Assembly (NCBI GenBank): GCA_963714145.1
Contig: OY970235.1
Location: forward strand, 682,001 to 746,000
DNA: 64,000 bases
DNA from: JBBWZH01 sp035544115
GTDB lineage: Bacteria; Actinomycetota; Actinomycetes; Mycobacteriales; CADCTP01
Direction of reading: 5' to 3'
Below are positions 42,339 through 51,697 of the stretch, in pieces. The position numbers and the translations under genes are program-made. Each line of letters begins with the position of its first letter. Position 1 is the stretch's first letter. The notes beneath the pieces were generated by a model. That model worked only from the letters and a program-made list of their open reading frames with translations. It did no database searches and was not told the DNA's origin.

Positions 42339-43367
42339 TCAGGCCGCGGGGACGGATTCCAACGCGGCGACGGCGGCGCCCCGGGCGCCGGCCATGTCCA
42401 GGTCCGGCACCAGCGCGAAGGTGGCCACCCGGACCTGCTCCTCGCGCAGCGCCGCGTGCTGCTTGACCGTGTCCAGGAACCACTCGCGGAACCGCGGCGC
42501 GGTCTCCACCACGCCGCCGCCGACGAAGTACGCGCTCGGGTCGCTGTAGTTGGCGGCGATCGTGAACAGCCGGCCGAGTGCCATCGCCTGCTGCTCGAAG
42601 ATCCGCAGCGCCAGCTCGTCGCCGCGCTCGCCGAGACCGCGCACCATCTTCGCCGCCGTCGCCAGCGAGCCGACCCGGCCCAGCTCGTGCCCGGGGTACC
42701 GGGTCAGCCAGAACGGCAGCAGGTTCTTCTCGATCGCGGTCAGCGAGGCCACGCTCTCCGCGTCCCCGACGAAGCCGCAGTTGCAGTGCGGCACCGGCTG
42801 ACCGGGGGCGAGCAGGCCGTGCATCGGGATGTGCACGTGGCCCAGCTCGCCGGCCATCCCGGCGGCGCCGCGGACCACCCGGCCGGCCTCGATCACCCCG
42901 CCGCCGAGCCCGGTGCCGACGATCGCCGCGATCGACGAGTGCAGCAGCGCCGCCGGCCCGAACTGCACGTGGTGCGCGTACAGGGCGGCCGCGTTGCCGT
43001 CGTTGTTGTAGACGACCGGCAGGCCGAGCCGGGTCGCCAGGGCGCCGCGGAAGTCGAACCCGCGCCAGGCCGGCTGGGAGAAGTTCGTCGCGCCCTTGGA
43101 CGAGATGATGCCGTCCGCGCTGGCCGGGCCGGGGGTGTCCAGGCCGACCGCGCGCACCGCGTCCCGCGGCACGCCGGTCAGCTCCAGCACGCTGTCCAGG
43201 GCGAGCACCAGCGCCTCGACCGCGACCGCCGGGCCTTCCTGCACCCGGCTCGGGGTCTCGGCCATCCGGTCCACCAGGAACTTGCCAGAGGCGTCCAGCA
43301 CCGTGGCGTTGTTGCTGTTGCCGCCGTTGTCGAGCCCGACGACGACCCACTCGTCCACAGACCGCAT
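42339..43367 (-). CDS. ROK-family sugar kinase
   Basis: 342 residues from ATG 43367 (aagggg upstream). ATP-binding G-L-D-N-G-G-N-S-N-N-A-T at 11-22, the catalytic region V-Y-N-N-D-G-N-A-A-A-L, G-T-G-L-G-G-G-V-I and A-G-E-L-G-H-V-H-I. The zinc motif usually reading C-x-C-G-x-x-G-C is here C-N-C-G-F-V-G-D, so the last Cys is replaced by Asp and the metal may be bound differently or not at all. ROK kinases phosphorylate glucose, fructose or N-acetyl sugars; the neighbouring aldose epimerase-like gene supports a sugar role. Confidence 0.85.
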   Translation of the reverse strand: MRSVDEWVVVGLDNGGNSNNATVLDASGKFLVDRMAETPSRVQEGPAVAVEALVLALDSVLELTGVPRDAVRAVGLDTPGPASADGIISSKGATNFSQPAWRGFDFRGALATRLGLPVVYNNDGNAAALYAHHVQFGPAALLHSSIAAIVGTGLGGGVIEAGRVVRGAAGMAGELGHVHIPMHGLLAPGQPVPHCNCGFVGDAESVASLTAIEKNLLPFWLTRYPGHELGRVGSLATAAKMVRGLGERGDELALRIFEQQAMALGRLFTIAANYSDPSAYFVGGGVVETAPRFREWFLDTVKQHAALREEQVRVATFALVPDLDMAGARGAAVAALESVPAA

Positions 43368-43601
43368 GTTGCACCCCTTGCTCGGCTCCTCCACGGCGGG
43401 GTCCCTCCCGCGCCTCGGGGCCGGACCGCGGTGCATTGACCCCCGACCGGGAAGCGTAAGCCACGTCGGCAGCGGGCGCCGGGTCAGGGACAATGTGGAC
43501 GCTGATGCTTCGAGTCGCGGCGGGTCCGGGTAACGCGAACGAGGGCGACAGGCTCGGACTGAGATAGCGGCGCGGTCGCGGTTGCCCTCGGGGAGGGTTC
43601 G

Positions 43602-44627
43602 ATGAGTTCACCAGATGGGAGCCCGGGTGCGGGCCGGCTGGCCTCGTCCGTCGAGGTCACGGCCAGGCCTGCCGGTGCCGGTGCCGCGCCACCGGCGCCG
43701 CCACCGGACACGTACCCGGTGGCGCCGAGCGGTGCCCAGGTCGAGCTGCGCTGGGGAGACCAGCGCGCGACCGTGGTCGAGGTCGGCGGCGGGCTGCGTG
43801 AGTACGAGGTCGGTGGTCGCCCGGTGCTGGACGGCTACGACCGGTCCGCGATGTGTACCGGTGGCCGCGGCCAGCTGCTGGTGCCCTGGCCGAACCGGAT
43901 CGCCGACGGCCGGTACGAGTACGACGGCCAACCGATGCAGCTGCCGCTGTCCGAGCCGGTGCAGAAGCACGCCATCCACGGGCTGACCAGGTGGGCGTCG
44001 TGGCAGCTCACCCAGCCGGACCCGGCCACGGTGCTGGCCGCGTACCTGCTGCACCCGCAGCCGGGGTACCCGTTCACGCTGCACTGCGCGGCGGCGTACC
44101 GGCTGGGTCCGGACGGGTTGACCGTCGACCTGGCGGTGACCAACCGGTCCGCGCGGGCGGCCCCGGTCGGCCTTGGCACGCACCCGTACCTGCTGGTCGG
44201 CGACGCGCTGGTCGATGCGGCCCAGCTGCAGGTGCCGGGGCGGACCAGGCTGATCAGCGACCGGCGCGGCATCCCCACCGGGCGGGAGGACGTGGCCGGC
44301 ACCGGGCACGACTTCCGCGAGCCGGGCCCGATCGGGGACCTGCTGCTGGACACCGCCTACACCGACCTGATCCGCGATCCGGACGGCCGGGCGCGGGTCT
44401 GCCTGACCACCCCGGATGGCTGGCAGCTCGTCCTCTGGTCGGACGAGAACTGGCCGTACCTGCAGGTCTACACCGGTGACACGCTGGCGGTGCCGGAGCG
44501 CCGGCGCAGCCTGGCGGTGGAACCGATGACCTGCCCGCCGAACGCCTTCAACTGCCCGGACCAGCCACTGCTGGCGCCGGCCGGGACGGTCGGCGGCACC
44601 TGGGGCATTCAGGCCGGGCCGGCGTAG
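43602..44627 (+). CDS. aldose 1-epimerase family protein
   Basis: 341 residues; galactose-mutarotase beta-sandwich. W-P-N-R-I-A-D-G-R-Y carries the substrate Arg; K-H-A-I-H-G-L near 125 and G-L-G-T-H-P-Y-L hold the two His; the catalytic Glu is in A-V-E-P-M-T-C-P-P-N-A-F. The first 35 residues are a Pro/Ala extension, so a later start (for example near the segment Y-P-V-A-P-S-G) is possible. It interconverts sugar anomers. It is transcribed away from the ROK kinase and is followed by a strong hairpin. Confidence 0.9.
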   Translation: MSSPDGSPGAGRLASSVEVTARPAGAGAAPPAPPPDTYPVAPSGAQVELRWGDQRATVVEVGGGLREYEVGGRPVLDGYDRSAMCTGGRGQLLVPWPNRIADGRYEYDGQPMQLPLSEPVQKHAIHGLTRWASWQLTQPDPATVLAAYLLHPQPGYPFTLHCAAAYRLGPDGLTVDLAVTNRSARAAPVGLGTHPYLLVGDALVDAAQLQVPGRTRLISDRRGIPTGREDVAGTGHDFREPGPIGDLLLDTAYTDLIRDPDGRARVCLTTPDGWQLVLWSDENWPYLQVYTGDTLAVPERRRSLAVEPMTCPPNAFNCPDQPLLAPAGTVGGTWGIQAGPA

Positions 44628-44642
44628 CGATATCTCACTCCC

Positions 44643-44694
44643 GATCGGCGTAGGGATGGTGCGGCGACTCGCCGTATTCATCCCTACGCCGATC
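44643..44694 (+). terminator. 16 bp perfect stem-loop after the epimerase gene
   Basis: gatcggcgtagggatg (44643-44658) and catccctacgccgatc (44679-44694) are exact reverse complements with a 20 nt loop that can itself pair (cggcga/tcgccg). It begins 15 bp past the stop. Confidence 0.75.
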
Positions 44695-44750
44695 GGCGTG
44701 CTCATTTGTATCCACTGCTGTCACAAATCGGTGCCTACCTGATTGAAGGG

Positions 44751-44866
44751 TTCCGTGCTAGGTTCCCGCCGCAGTAAAGACGACTAGGCCAAAAAGAGGT
44801 CTCCCCTAGCTGTACGTGACCACGGCCAGTCATGTGTCCCCTTACCGCCAGAAGGAGGACTCTTAC
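44751..44866 (+). promoter_or_regulatory. conserved 5' leader of the second DUF7405-type gene
   Basis: cgtgctaggttcc (likely -10), gtaaagacgacta, ggccaaaaagagg and finally accgccagaaggagg before GTG 44867 match the leader at 40386-40493 in order and spacing. ctagg ... cctag here can form a small stem. Confidence 0.5.
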
Positions 44867-46402
44867 GTGGATGCTCTGCGGCCGCCAGAGGCCGAGCCCA
44901 CCAATCCGAGCAGTTCCCATTCCGGGGTCACCCGCCGCGTCGCTCTGAAGGGAGCGGCCGCCGCGGCCATGGCCGTGGGCACGCTCGAGCTCGTCGGCAA
45001 GGTCGCGCACCTGCCGAACCGGGCCGGCGCGGCCGAAGCCGGTGCCGGAGCCGGGCCCGCCGCGGCCGGCGCGTTGCCCGACATCCAGTTCGACATCGGC
45101 AACTTCATCGCCCCGGCGCGCAGCCTGGGCGGCGTGCTGATGCAGCTGCCTCCGGTGAACACGGTGTTCCTGACCGCCCGGCTGCTGCGCCGGCCGGGGC
45201 GGGCCGACCAGGCCGAGCTGGCCCGGGCGATGAACACGCTGGAGGCGACGTACCCGTTCTCGGCCAGCGGCCTGATCACGTTCATCTCGTACGGCCTGCC
45301 GTACTTCCGCCGGCTGCCGGCGTCGATCGTGAGCTCGGCGATCCCGCGGCTGCGCCTGAACAACGCCCGCTCGGCGCTGGAGGAGGCGGTGCCGTCACCG
45401 ACGGACGTCTCCACCGCGAACCCGACGATCACCAAGCAGCGGTTCAACGTGCCGGTCCGGATCGAGCGCAACGACATCCTGGTCACGCTGCGCAGCGACA
45501 GCCAGGCGATCATCCAGGACGCCATCGCCTGGATCGGCGGCAGCAACCGGCTGCGGGGCCGGCAGGTCGGCTCGCCGGCCTTCGGCGGCCTGCTCCAGCT
45601 GACGTCCAGCCGGGCCATGTTCACCGGGCTCGGACTGCCGCGCAACGTCGCCGCGCAGGCCGACCTGCCGTTCACCCGGTTCCTGCACCCGGAGTCGCCG
45701 ATGTGGATGGGCTTCGCCGACCAGCAGGTGAACGCGGCCGGGCCGGCGTCGATCTGCACGTTCGCCGGCAACGCGTCGTCCCGGCTGACCACGGCGCGGC
45801 CCGGCGACTACTTCGACAACGGCTCGATCCAGCACCTGTCGCACGTGATCCTGGACATGCGCCAGTTCTTCGACATGGACGCCAACAACGTGCCGGGTGA
45901 CGACGCGGTGTTCACCGAGCGGGTGCAGTACATGTTCCACTCGCCGGCGATCGACCCGGGCAACGCCGACCAGCTGACCGACTCCGGTGGGCCGGCGTTC
46001 CTGCCGAACGACAACCTGGGTCCCAACTACGCGCGGCAGACCGCGCAGGGCATCGGCACCGAGGACAACGAGCGCCGGATCGGCCACCTGTCCACGCTGC
46101 AGCGCTCCTCCCGGGCCGCCGACGGCACCCCCGTCCACATCCGGATGGACGGGCCCGGCTTCGACACGATGGATGTGCCGGGCGGGACGCGGGAACCGAA
46201 GCTGCAGTTCACCGCGTTCGTACCGACCGCGGAGTTCTTCGCCAGGATGCGCCGCAACCAGGCCTCGCTCGACCTGGCCACCGAGTTCGAGATCGACGAG
46301 GACGAGAACGGTCTGGAGCGGTTCCTGACCGCGACCCGCCGGCAGAACTTCCTGATCCCGTCGCGGCGGCACCGGGCCTTCCCGCTGGTGGAGTTCCTGT
46401 AG
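44867..46402 (+). CDS. Tat-exported DUF7405-type protein, copy 2
   Basis: 511 residues from GTG 44867, gaaggagga upstream. Twin-arginine signal at T-R-R-V-A-L-K-G-A (22-30). It is collinear with the 40494 protein through the whole mature part, with long stretches identical in protein and often in DNA (for example from Y-F-D-N-G-S-I-Q-H-L through the E-R-V-Q-Y-M-F block). The N-terminal spacer after the Tat signal is longer and Ala/Gly-rich. The pair arose by duplication and now flanks two sugar genes. Function as for copy 1: unknown, possibly a redox enzyme outside the membrane. Confidence 0.75.
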   Translation: MDALRPPEAEPTNPSSSHSGVTRRVALKGAAAAAMAVGTLELVGKVAHLPNRAGAAEAGAGAGPAAAGALPDIQFDIGNFIAPARSLGGVLMQLPPVNTVFLTARLLRRPGRADQAELARAMNTLEATYPFSASGLITFISYGLPYFRRLPASIVSSAIPRLRLNNARSALEEAVPSPTDVSTANPTITKQRFNVPVRIERNDILVTLRSDSQAIIQDAIAWIGGSNRLRGRQVGSPAFGGLLQLTSSRAMFTGLGLPRNVAAQADLPFTRFLHPESPMWMGFADQQVNAAGPASICTFAGNASSRLTTARPGDYFDNGSIQHLSHVILDMRQFFDMDANNVPGDDAVFTERVQYMFHSPAIDPGNADQLTDSGGPAFLPNDNLGPNYARQTAQGIGTEDNERRIGHLSTLQRSSRAADGTPVHIRMDGPGFDTMDVPGGTREPKLQFTAFVPTAEFFARMRRNQASLDLATEFEIDEDENGLERFLTATRRQNFLIPSRRHRAFPLVEFL

Positions 46403-46444
46403 AGCCCGGCCGGGGCCGCCGTCGCCAGCGGCCCCGGCACAAGA

Positions 46445-46486
46445 CAAACGCGGGGCCCGGTAACCCCCCACCGGGCCCCGCGTTTG
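46445..46486. terminator. strong hairpin between convergent DUF7405-type gene and clpC
   Basis: caaacgcggggcccggt (46445-46461) pairs over 17 bp with accgggccccgcgtttg (46470-46486), loop of 8. It serves both converging transcripts. Confidence 0.8.
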
Positions 46487-46511
46487 CGTGGCTGGGCACT
46501 CCTGCGCTTGC

Positions 46512-49034
46512 CTACGGCTCCTGGATCGTCGTGCGGAGCTCGCCGCTGCCGGTGATGAACGGGCCGGGGACCTCAAGCTCGACGGTGGGCTTGGCCTCGC
46601 TGGTGAAGGTGAAGGCGGGGTTGTCGTCGGCGCCGTCGCTGTCGACGATGATGATCTGGCCGGGGCGGATCTCGCCGAAGAGGATCTTCTCGGAGAGGGT
46701 GTCTTCGATTTCGCGTTGGATGGTGCGGCGTAGTGGTCGGGCGCCGAGGACGGGGTCCCAGCCGCGCTTGGCGAGGAGTGCCTTGCCGGCGGGGGTGACT
46801 TCCAGGCCCATGTCCTTGTTCTTGAGTTGGCTGTCGACGCGGGTGAGCATGATGTCGACGATCTGGACGATCTCGTCTTCGGAGAGTTGGTGGAAGACGA
46901 TGATGTCGTCGATCCGGTTGAGGAACTCGGGTCGGAAGTGTTGCTTGAGTTCGTCGGTGACCCGGTTCTTCATGCGTTCGTAGTTGGAGGCGGTGTCGTT
47001 GCCGGCCTGGAAGCCCAGCGACACGGCCTTGGCGATGTCGCGGGTGCCGAGGTTGGTGGTGAGGATCAGGACGGTGTTCTTGAAGTCCACGATCCGGCCC
47101 TGGCCGTCGGTCAGGCGGCCGTCCTCGAGGACCTGCAGCAGGGTGTTGAACACGTCCGGGTGGGCTTTTTCGACCTCGTCGAACAGGACGACGGAGAACG
47201 GCTTGCGGCGGACCTTCTCGGTCAGCTGCCCGCCCTCGTCGTAGCCGACGTAGCCCGGAGGTGCGCCGACCAGGCGGGAGACGGTGTACCGGTCGTGGAA
47301 CTCCGACATGTCCAGCTGGATCAGCGCGTCGTCGTCACCGAACAGGAACTCCGCCAACGCCTTGGACAACTCGGTCTTCCCGACGCCCGACGGCCCAGCG
47401 AAGATGAACGACCCACCGGGGCGCTTGGGGTCCTTGAGGCCGGCGCGGGTGCGCCGGATGGCCTGGGAGACGGCCTTGATCGCCTGCTGCTGGCCGACGA
47501 CCCGGCGGTGCAGCTCGTCCTCCATGTGCAGCAGCCGGGAGGTCTCCTCCTCGGTCAGCTTGAAGACCGGGATGCCGGTCCACAGGGCGAGGACCTCGGC
47601 GATCTGCTCGTCGTCGACCTCGGCGACGACGTCCATGTCGCCGGCCTTCCATTCCTTCTCCCGGGCGGCCTTCTGGCCGAGGAGCTGCTTCTCCCGGTCG
47701 CGGAGGGTGGCGGCCTTCTCGAAGTCCTGCGCGTCGATGGCGGACTCCTTCTCCCGCCGCACCTCCGCGATCCGCTCATCGAACTCCCGCAGGTCCGGCG
47801 GGGCGGTCATCCGCCGGATCCGCATCCGGGCGCCGGCCTCGTCGATCAGGTCGATCGCCTTGTCCGGCAGGAACCGGTCGGAGATGTACCGGTCGGCGAG
47901 GCTGGCCGCGGCGACCAGGGCGGCGTCGGTGATCGAGATGCGGTGGTGCGCCTCGTACCGGTCGCGCAGGCCCTTGAGGATGTCGATGGTGTGCGCCACG
48001 GTCGGCTCGCCGACCTGGATCGGCTGGAACCGGCGCTCCAGCGCGGCGTCCTTCTCCAGGTATTTGCGGTACTCGTCCAGCGTGGTCGCGCCGATCGTCT
48101 GCAGCTCGCCGCGGGCCAGCATCGGCTTGAGGATGCTGGCGGCGTCGATGGCCCCCTCGGCGGCGCCGGCTCCGACCAGGGTGTGGATCTCGTCGATGAA
48201 CAGCACGATGTCACCGCGGGTGCGGATCTCCTTGAGGACCTTCTTCAACCGCTCCTCGAAGTCACCCCGGTACCGGCTGCCGGCAACGAGCGCGCCGAGG
48301 TCGAGGGTGTAGAGCTGCTTGTCCTTCAGGGTCTCCGGCACCTCGCCCTTGACGATGGCCTGGGCGAGGCCTTCCACGATCGCGGTCTTGCCGACGCCGG
48401 GCTCGCCGATCAGCACCGGGTTGTTCTTCGTCCGGCGGGAGAGCACCTGCATCAGGCGCTCGATCTCCTTCTCCCGGCCGATCACCGGGTCGAGTTTCGA
48501 CTCCCGGGCGCCCTGGGTGAGGTTGCGGCCGAACTGGTCGAGCACCAGCGAGGTGGACGGCGTGCCCTCGGTGGCGGTGCCGGCCGGCTCCTTGCCCTGG
48601 TAGCCGGACAGCAGCTGGATGACCTGCTGCCGCACCCGGTTCAGGTCGGCGCCGAGCTTCACCAGTACCTGGGCGGCGACACCCTCGCCCTCGCGGATCA
48701 ACCCGAGCAGGATGTGCTCGGTGCCGATGTAGTTGTGCCCCAGCTGCAGCGCCTCACGCAGCGACAGCTCCAGCACCTTCTTCGCCCGCGGCGTGAACGG
48801 GATGTGCCCCGACGGCGCCTGCTGGCCCTGACCGATGATCTCCTCGACCTGCTGGCGCACGCCTTCGAGGGAGATGCCGAGGGACTCCAGCGCCTTGGCC
48901 GCGACGCCCTCGCCCTCGTGGATCAACCCGAGCAGGATGTGCTCAGTCCCGATGTAATTGTGGTTCAACATGCGCGCTTCTTCTTGCGCCAGAACCACAA
49001 CCCGCCGCGCCCGGTCAGTGAACCTCTCGAACAT
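46512..49034 (-). CDS. clpC: ClpC AAA+ unfoldase
   Basis: 840 residues, the usual length. Two Clp-N repeats (1-145; N-Y-I-G-T-E-H-I-L-L-G occurs twice), AAA module 1 with Walker A G-E-P-G-V-G-K-T at 210-217, a UVR/middle domain (E-K-E-S-A-I-D-A-Q-D-F-E-K-A-A), and AAA module 2 with G-P-S-G-V-G-K-T near 547 and the ClpP-docking V-G-A-P-P-G-Y-V-G-Y pore region. It unfolds substrates for ClpP and is essential in related actinobacteria. The last quarter uses CTC, CAA, GAA and CCA codons much more than the rest, unlike its neighbours. Confidence 0.97.
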   Translation of the reverse strand: MFERFTDRARRVVVLAQEEARMLNHNYIGTEHILLGLIHEGEGVAAKALESLGISLEGVRQQVEEIIGQGQQAPSGHIPFTPRAKKVLELSLREALQLGHNYIGTEHILLGLIREGEGVAAQVLVKLGADLNRVRQQVIQLLSGYQGKEPAGTATEGTPSTSLVLDQFGRNLTQGARESKLDPVIGREKEIERLMQVLSRRTKNNPVLIGEPGVGKTAIVEGLAQAIVKGEVPETLKDKQLYTLDLGALVAGSRYRGDFEERLKKVLKEIRTRGDIVLFIDEIHTLVGAGAAEGAIDAASILKPMLARGELQTIGATTLDEYRKYLEKDAALERRFQPIQVGEPTVAHTIDILKGLRDRYEAHHRISITDAALVAAASLADRYISDRFLPDKAIDLIDEAGARMRIRRMTAPPDLREFDERIAEVRREKESAIDAQDFEKAATLRDREKQLLGQKAAREKEWKAGDMDVVAEVDDEQIAEVLALWTGIPVFKLTEEETSRLLHMEDELHRRVVGQQQAIKAVSQAIRRTRAGLKDPKRPGGSFIFAGPSGVGKTELSKALAEFLFGDDDALIQLDMSEFHDRYTVSRLVGAPPGYVGYDEGGQLTEKVRRKPFSVVLFDEVEKAHPDVFNTLLQVLEDGRLTDGQGRIVDFKNTVLILTTNLGTRDIAKAVSLGFQAGNDTASNYERMKNRVTDELKQHFRPEFLNRIDDIIVFHQLSEDEIVQIVDIMLTRVDSQLKNKDMGLEVTPAGKALLAKRGWDPVLGARPLRRTIQREIEDTLSEKILFGEIRPGQIIIVDSDGADDNPAFTFTSEAKPTVELEVPGPFITGSGELRTTIQEP

Positions 49035-49080
49035 ACGTTGACCCTATGCCGTCAGGGGTGTCGTCGTCTTCCCGTGGCTT

Positions 49081-49096
49081 GCGCGCAGAGCGAACC
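49081..49096 (-). promoter_or_regulatory. possible ClgR operator upstream of clpC
   Basis: On the minus strand the 16 bp read ggttcgctctgcgcgc, containing CGC-N5-GCG with the preceding TT, close to the ClgR half-site pattern known from actinobacterial clp promoters. It lies about 50 bp before the clpC start. Two core positions differ from the published consensus as I recall it. Confidence 0.35.
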
Positions 49097-49168
49097 TGAT
49101 CTTCCTAGCCGGGTCTTTTGTCCATCGCCCTGCGGCTTATACTCAGTTTTCTGGTGTTCTGTACTGTG

Positions 49169-49789
49169 TCAGTCCGTGATCAGGAGGACGTCGAGAGTAC
49201 GCGGCCCGTGCACTCCCTCGACCCGGTCCAGCTCGATGTCGCTGGTCGCCGACGGCCCCGAGACGAACGTGAGCGGGCGGCTCGGGTCGATCGCTGCGAT
49301 CGCCTCCGGCACCCCGCCGACGACCTGATCCAGCCGTACCAGGCACAGGTGGTAATCCGGGATCAGCGTCAGCGCCCGCCGGCCGCACACCGCCGACCCG
49401 TCCAGCACGATCGTCCCGGTCTCCGCGATCCCCACCGCCGCTCCGGTCAGCGCTCCGTCCACCGCGTCCAACTCCGCCGTCGACAGCGGCGGCTGATCGA
49501 CGGCGCACCCGCAGCTGGCCGGCCACCAGGTCCGGTCCAGCCCCGGCGGCACCGCGAGTCTCCGCACGTTCCGGGCGGTGACCGCCGCCTCGACGGCCGC
49601 CGCCACGTCGCCCGGGCCGACCCGGGTGACCGTCGCCCGGTAGTCCGCCACCCGCTCCGCGAACACGTCCGCCAGTTCGCCCGCCGCGTACAGCCCGCGC
49701 CGGTAGCCGCGCGGCACCTCGACCGCCCGGTCCCGGTCCGGCCCCAGCGCCGACCGGATCCGACCGAGGATCTGCTCCCGCGCACTCAC
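49169..49789 (-). CDS. lutC: lactate utilization protein C
   Basis: 206 residues from GTG 49789. LUD domain: T-G-A-A-V-G-I-A-E-T-G-T-I-V-L-D followed by L-I-P-D-Y-H-L-C-L-V and F-V-S-G-P-S-A-T-S-D-I-E, the conserved end block. Works with LutA and LutB as a membrane-associated L-lactate oxidising iron-sulfur complex. It is the last gene of the lut run, 214 bp after lutB. Confidence 0.93.
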   Translation of the reverse strand: MSAREQILGRIRSALGPDRDRAVEVPRGYRRGLYAAGELADVFAERVADYRATVTRVGPGDVAAAVEAAVTARNVRRLAVPPGLDRTWWPASCGCAVDQPPLSTAELDAVDGALTGAAVGIAETGTIVLDGSAVCGRRALTLIPDYHLCLVRLDQVVGGVPEAIAAIDPSRPLTFVSGPSATSDIELDRVEGVHGPRTLDVLLITD

Positions 49790-50003
49790 CCGACCTCACC
49801 CCCTCCAGCCGGACCTCCAGTCGGACCTCCTCCTGCCGGGCTCCCTCCGGCCGGGCCGTGGGTTCGGTGTGTTGGCGGTCCGGCTGCTTGCGGTCCTACC
49901 GGGCCGTGGGCTCGGTGTGCCGTCGGGCTGAGCGTCCGCCGGGCGGCTGGTCGGTACTCGTGCTGGCCGGCCGCTGGTCGCCGGCCGCCGGCGGGCTGCT
50001 GGT

Positions 50004-51518
50004 TCACCGGGACCTGCCTCGCTCGCGGGCCCACCAGGCGCGGAACGGTTCGGGCGGGATCGGCGGCAGGTCCCGGGACGACGTCCAGGCCGACAGCGGG
50101 CCGGGCAGCCGGCCGGCCAGCGGGGCCAGCCTGGTGCCGCGCTGGGCCGCCGCGAGCCGGCGCTCATCGCCGAAGATCCAGGCCATCGCCTGCATGGTGA
50201 GCGCCTCTGGGGTGTGCCGCGACTTCGACTCGACCACCTGGTTGCGCAGGTCGACGAGCACTTCGGGGATGTCGATGGCGACCGGGCACACGTCGTAGCA
50301 GGCGCCGCACAGCGACGACGCGTACGGCAGCGATGGCGCGTTCTCAACCCCGACCAGCTGCGGGGTGAGGATCGCCCCGATCGGCCCGGGGTAGACCGAG
50401 TTGTACGCGTGCCCGCCGGCCCGCTCGTACACCGGGCACACGTTCAGGCAGGCGGAACAGCGGATGCAACGCAGCGCCTGCCGGCCCACCTCGTCGGCGA
50501 GCACCTTCGTCCGGCCATTGTCGACCAGGACGATGTGCACCTCGCGCGGACCGTCCTGCGGGTGCACCCCGCGCCACACCGTCGTGTACGGATTCATCCG
50601 CTCGCCGGTCGAGGAGCGGGGGAGCAGTTGCAGGAACACTTCGAGGTCGGCCCAGGTCGGCACCAGCTTCTCGATGCCGACCACCGAGATCAGCACCTCC
50701 GGCAGGGTGAGGCACATCCGGCCGTTGCCCTCGGACTCCACCACGACCAGCGACCCGGTCTCGGCCACCGCGAAGTTCGCCCCGGAGACGCCGACCTTCG
50801 CGGTGAGGAACTTTCGCCGCAGGTGCTTGCGGGCCGCGGCGGCCAGCTCGGTCGGCCGGTCGGTGAGCTCCGGGTCGACGCCGTCGATCGTGCGCAGGAA
50901 CAGCTCACGCACCTCGGACCGGTTCTTGTGGATCGCCGGCACCAGGATGTGCGACGACCGGTCGTGCCCCAGCTGGACGATCAGCTCGGCCAGGTCGGTC
51001 TCGGTCGCGGTGATGCCCTGCGCGGCCAGCGCGTCGTTCAGGCCGATCTCCTCGGTCAGCATCGACTTGACCTTGACGACCTCGTCCGCGCCGCTGGCCC
51101 TGGTGATCGCGGCGATGGTGGCGTTCGCCTCGGCCGCGTCCCGGGCCCAGTGCACCTGCGCGCCGGCCGCGGTCGCTGCCTGCTCGAACTGCTCCAGGTA
51201 GCGGTCGAGCGAGGCCAGCACCCGGTCCTTGATCGCCTTGCCGGCCTGCCGCAGCTCGGCCCAGTCGTCCAGCTCGCCGACCACCCGGGCTCGCTTGTCC
51301 CGGATCGTGGTCGTCGCCTTGCGCAGGTTCCGCCGCAGCTGCGAGTCCGCGACCCCCCGCTTCGCCGCGGCGGGGAACGGCTCCGGCTTGCTCCCGTGCC
51401 GCCGGTCCGGCCCGGCGTTCTGAACGTGTCCGGTGTTCTGGGCAGGCCCGGGGGAGCCGCCGTGACCATCGGCGGCCGGTCGGCGCCGGGTCGGGACGCC
51501 GAGCCAGGTCCGTGCCAT
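50004..51518 (-). CDS. lutB: lactate utilization iron-sulfur protein B
   Basis: 504 residues. LUD domain in the first 330 residues (V-K-S-M-L-T-E-E-I-G-L-N, N-F-A-V-A-E-T-G-S-L-V-V-V), then two [4Fe-4S] motifs, C-I-R-C-S-A-C-L-N-V-C-P and C-G-A-C-Y-D-V-C-P, and the DUF3390-like C-terminal part with W-A-R-E-R-G. The first 35 residues are a Pro/Arg extension, so the true start may be further in. Electron-transfer subunit of the L-lactate dehydrogenase complex. Confidence 0.94.
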   Translation of the reverse strand: MARTWLGVPTRRRPAADGHGGSPGPAQNTGHVQNAGPDRRHGSKPEPFPAAAKRGVADSQLRRNLRKATTTIRDKRARVVGELDDWAELRQAGKAIKDRVLASLDRYLEQFEQAATAAGAQVHWARDAAEANATIAAITRASGADEVVKVKSMLTEEIGLNDALAAQGITATETDLAELIVQLGHDRSSHILVPAIHKNRSEVRELFLRTIDGVDPELTDRPTELAAAARKHLRRKFLTAKVGVSGANFAVAETGSLVVVESEGNGRMCLTLPEVLISVVGIEKLVPTWADLEVFLQLLPRSSTGERMNPYTTVWRGVHPQDGPREVHIVLVDNGRTKVLADEVGRQALRCIRCSACLNVCPVYERAGGHAYNSVYPGPIGAILTPQLVGVENAPSLPYASSLCGACYDVCPVAIDIPEVLVDLRNQVVESKSRHTPEALTMQAMAWIFGDERRLAAAQRGTRLAPLAGRLPGPLSAWTSSRDLPPIPPEPFRAWWARERGRSR

Positions 51519-51697
51519 CGTCGCGCCTCCTCAAGATCGGTGCATTGGCCGAGCCGTCTGGACCAGGGTCACCGCACACCCGCTCCGCGGCGCCAGGTGT
51601 CGGCACCTCGAGCCGGAGCCGGTGACATCGGTACTGCCCTCCTGTGCGGGTATGGCGGCTGGGTGCCCGGACGCGTTGCCCGGTAACCCGGTACTAG

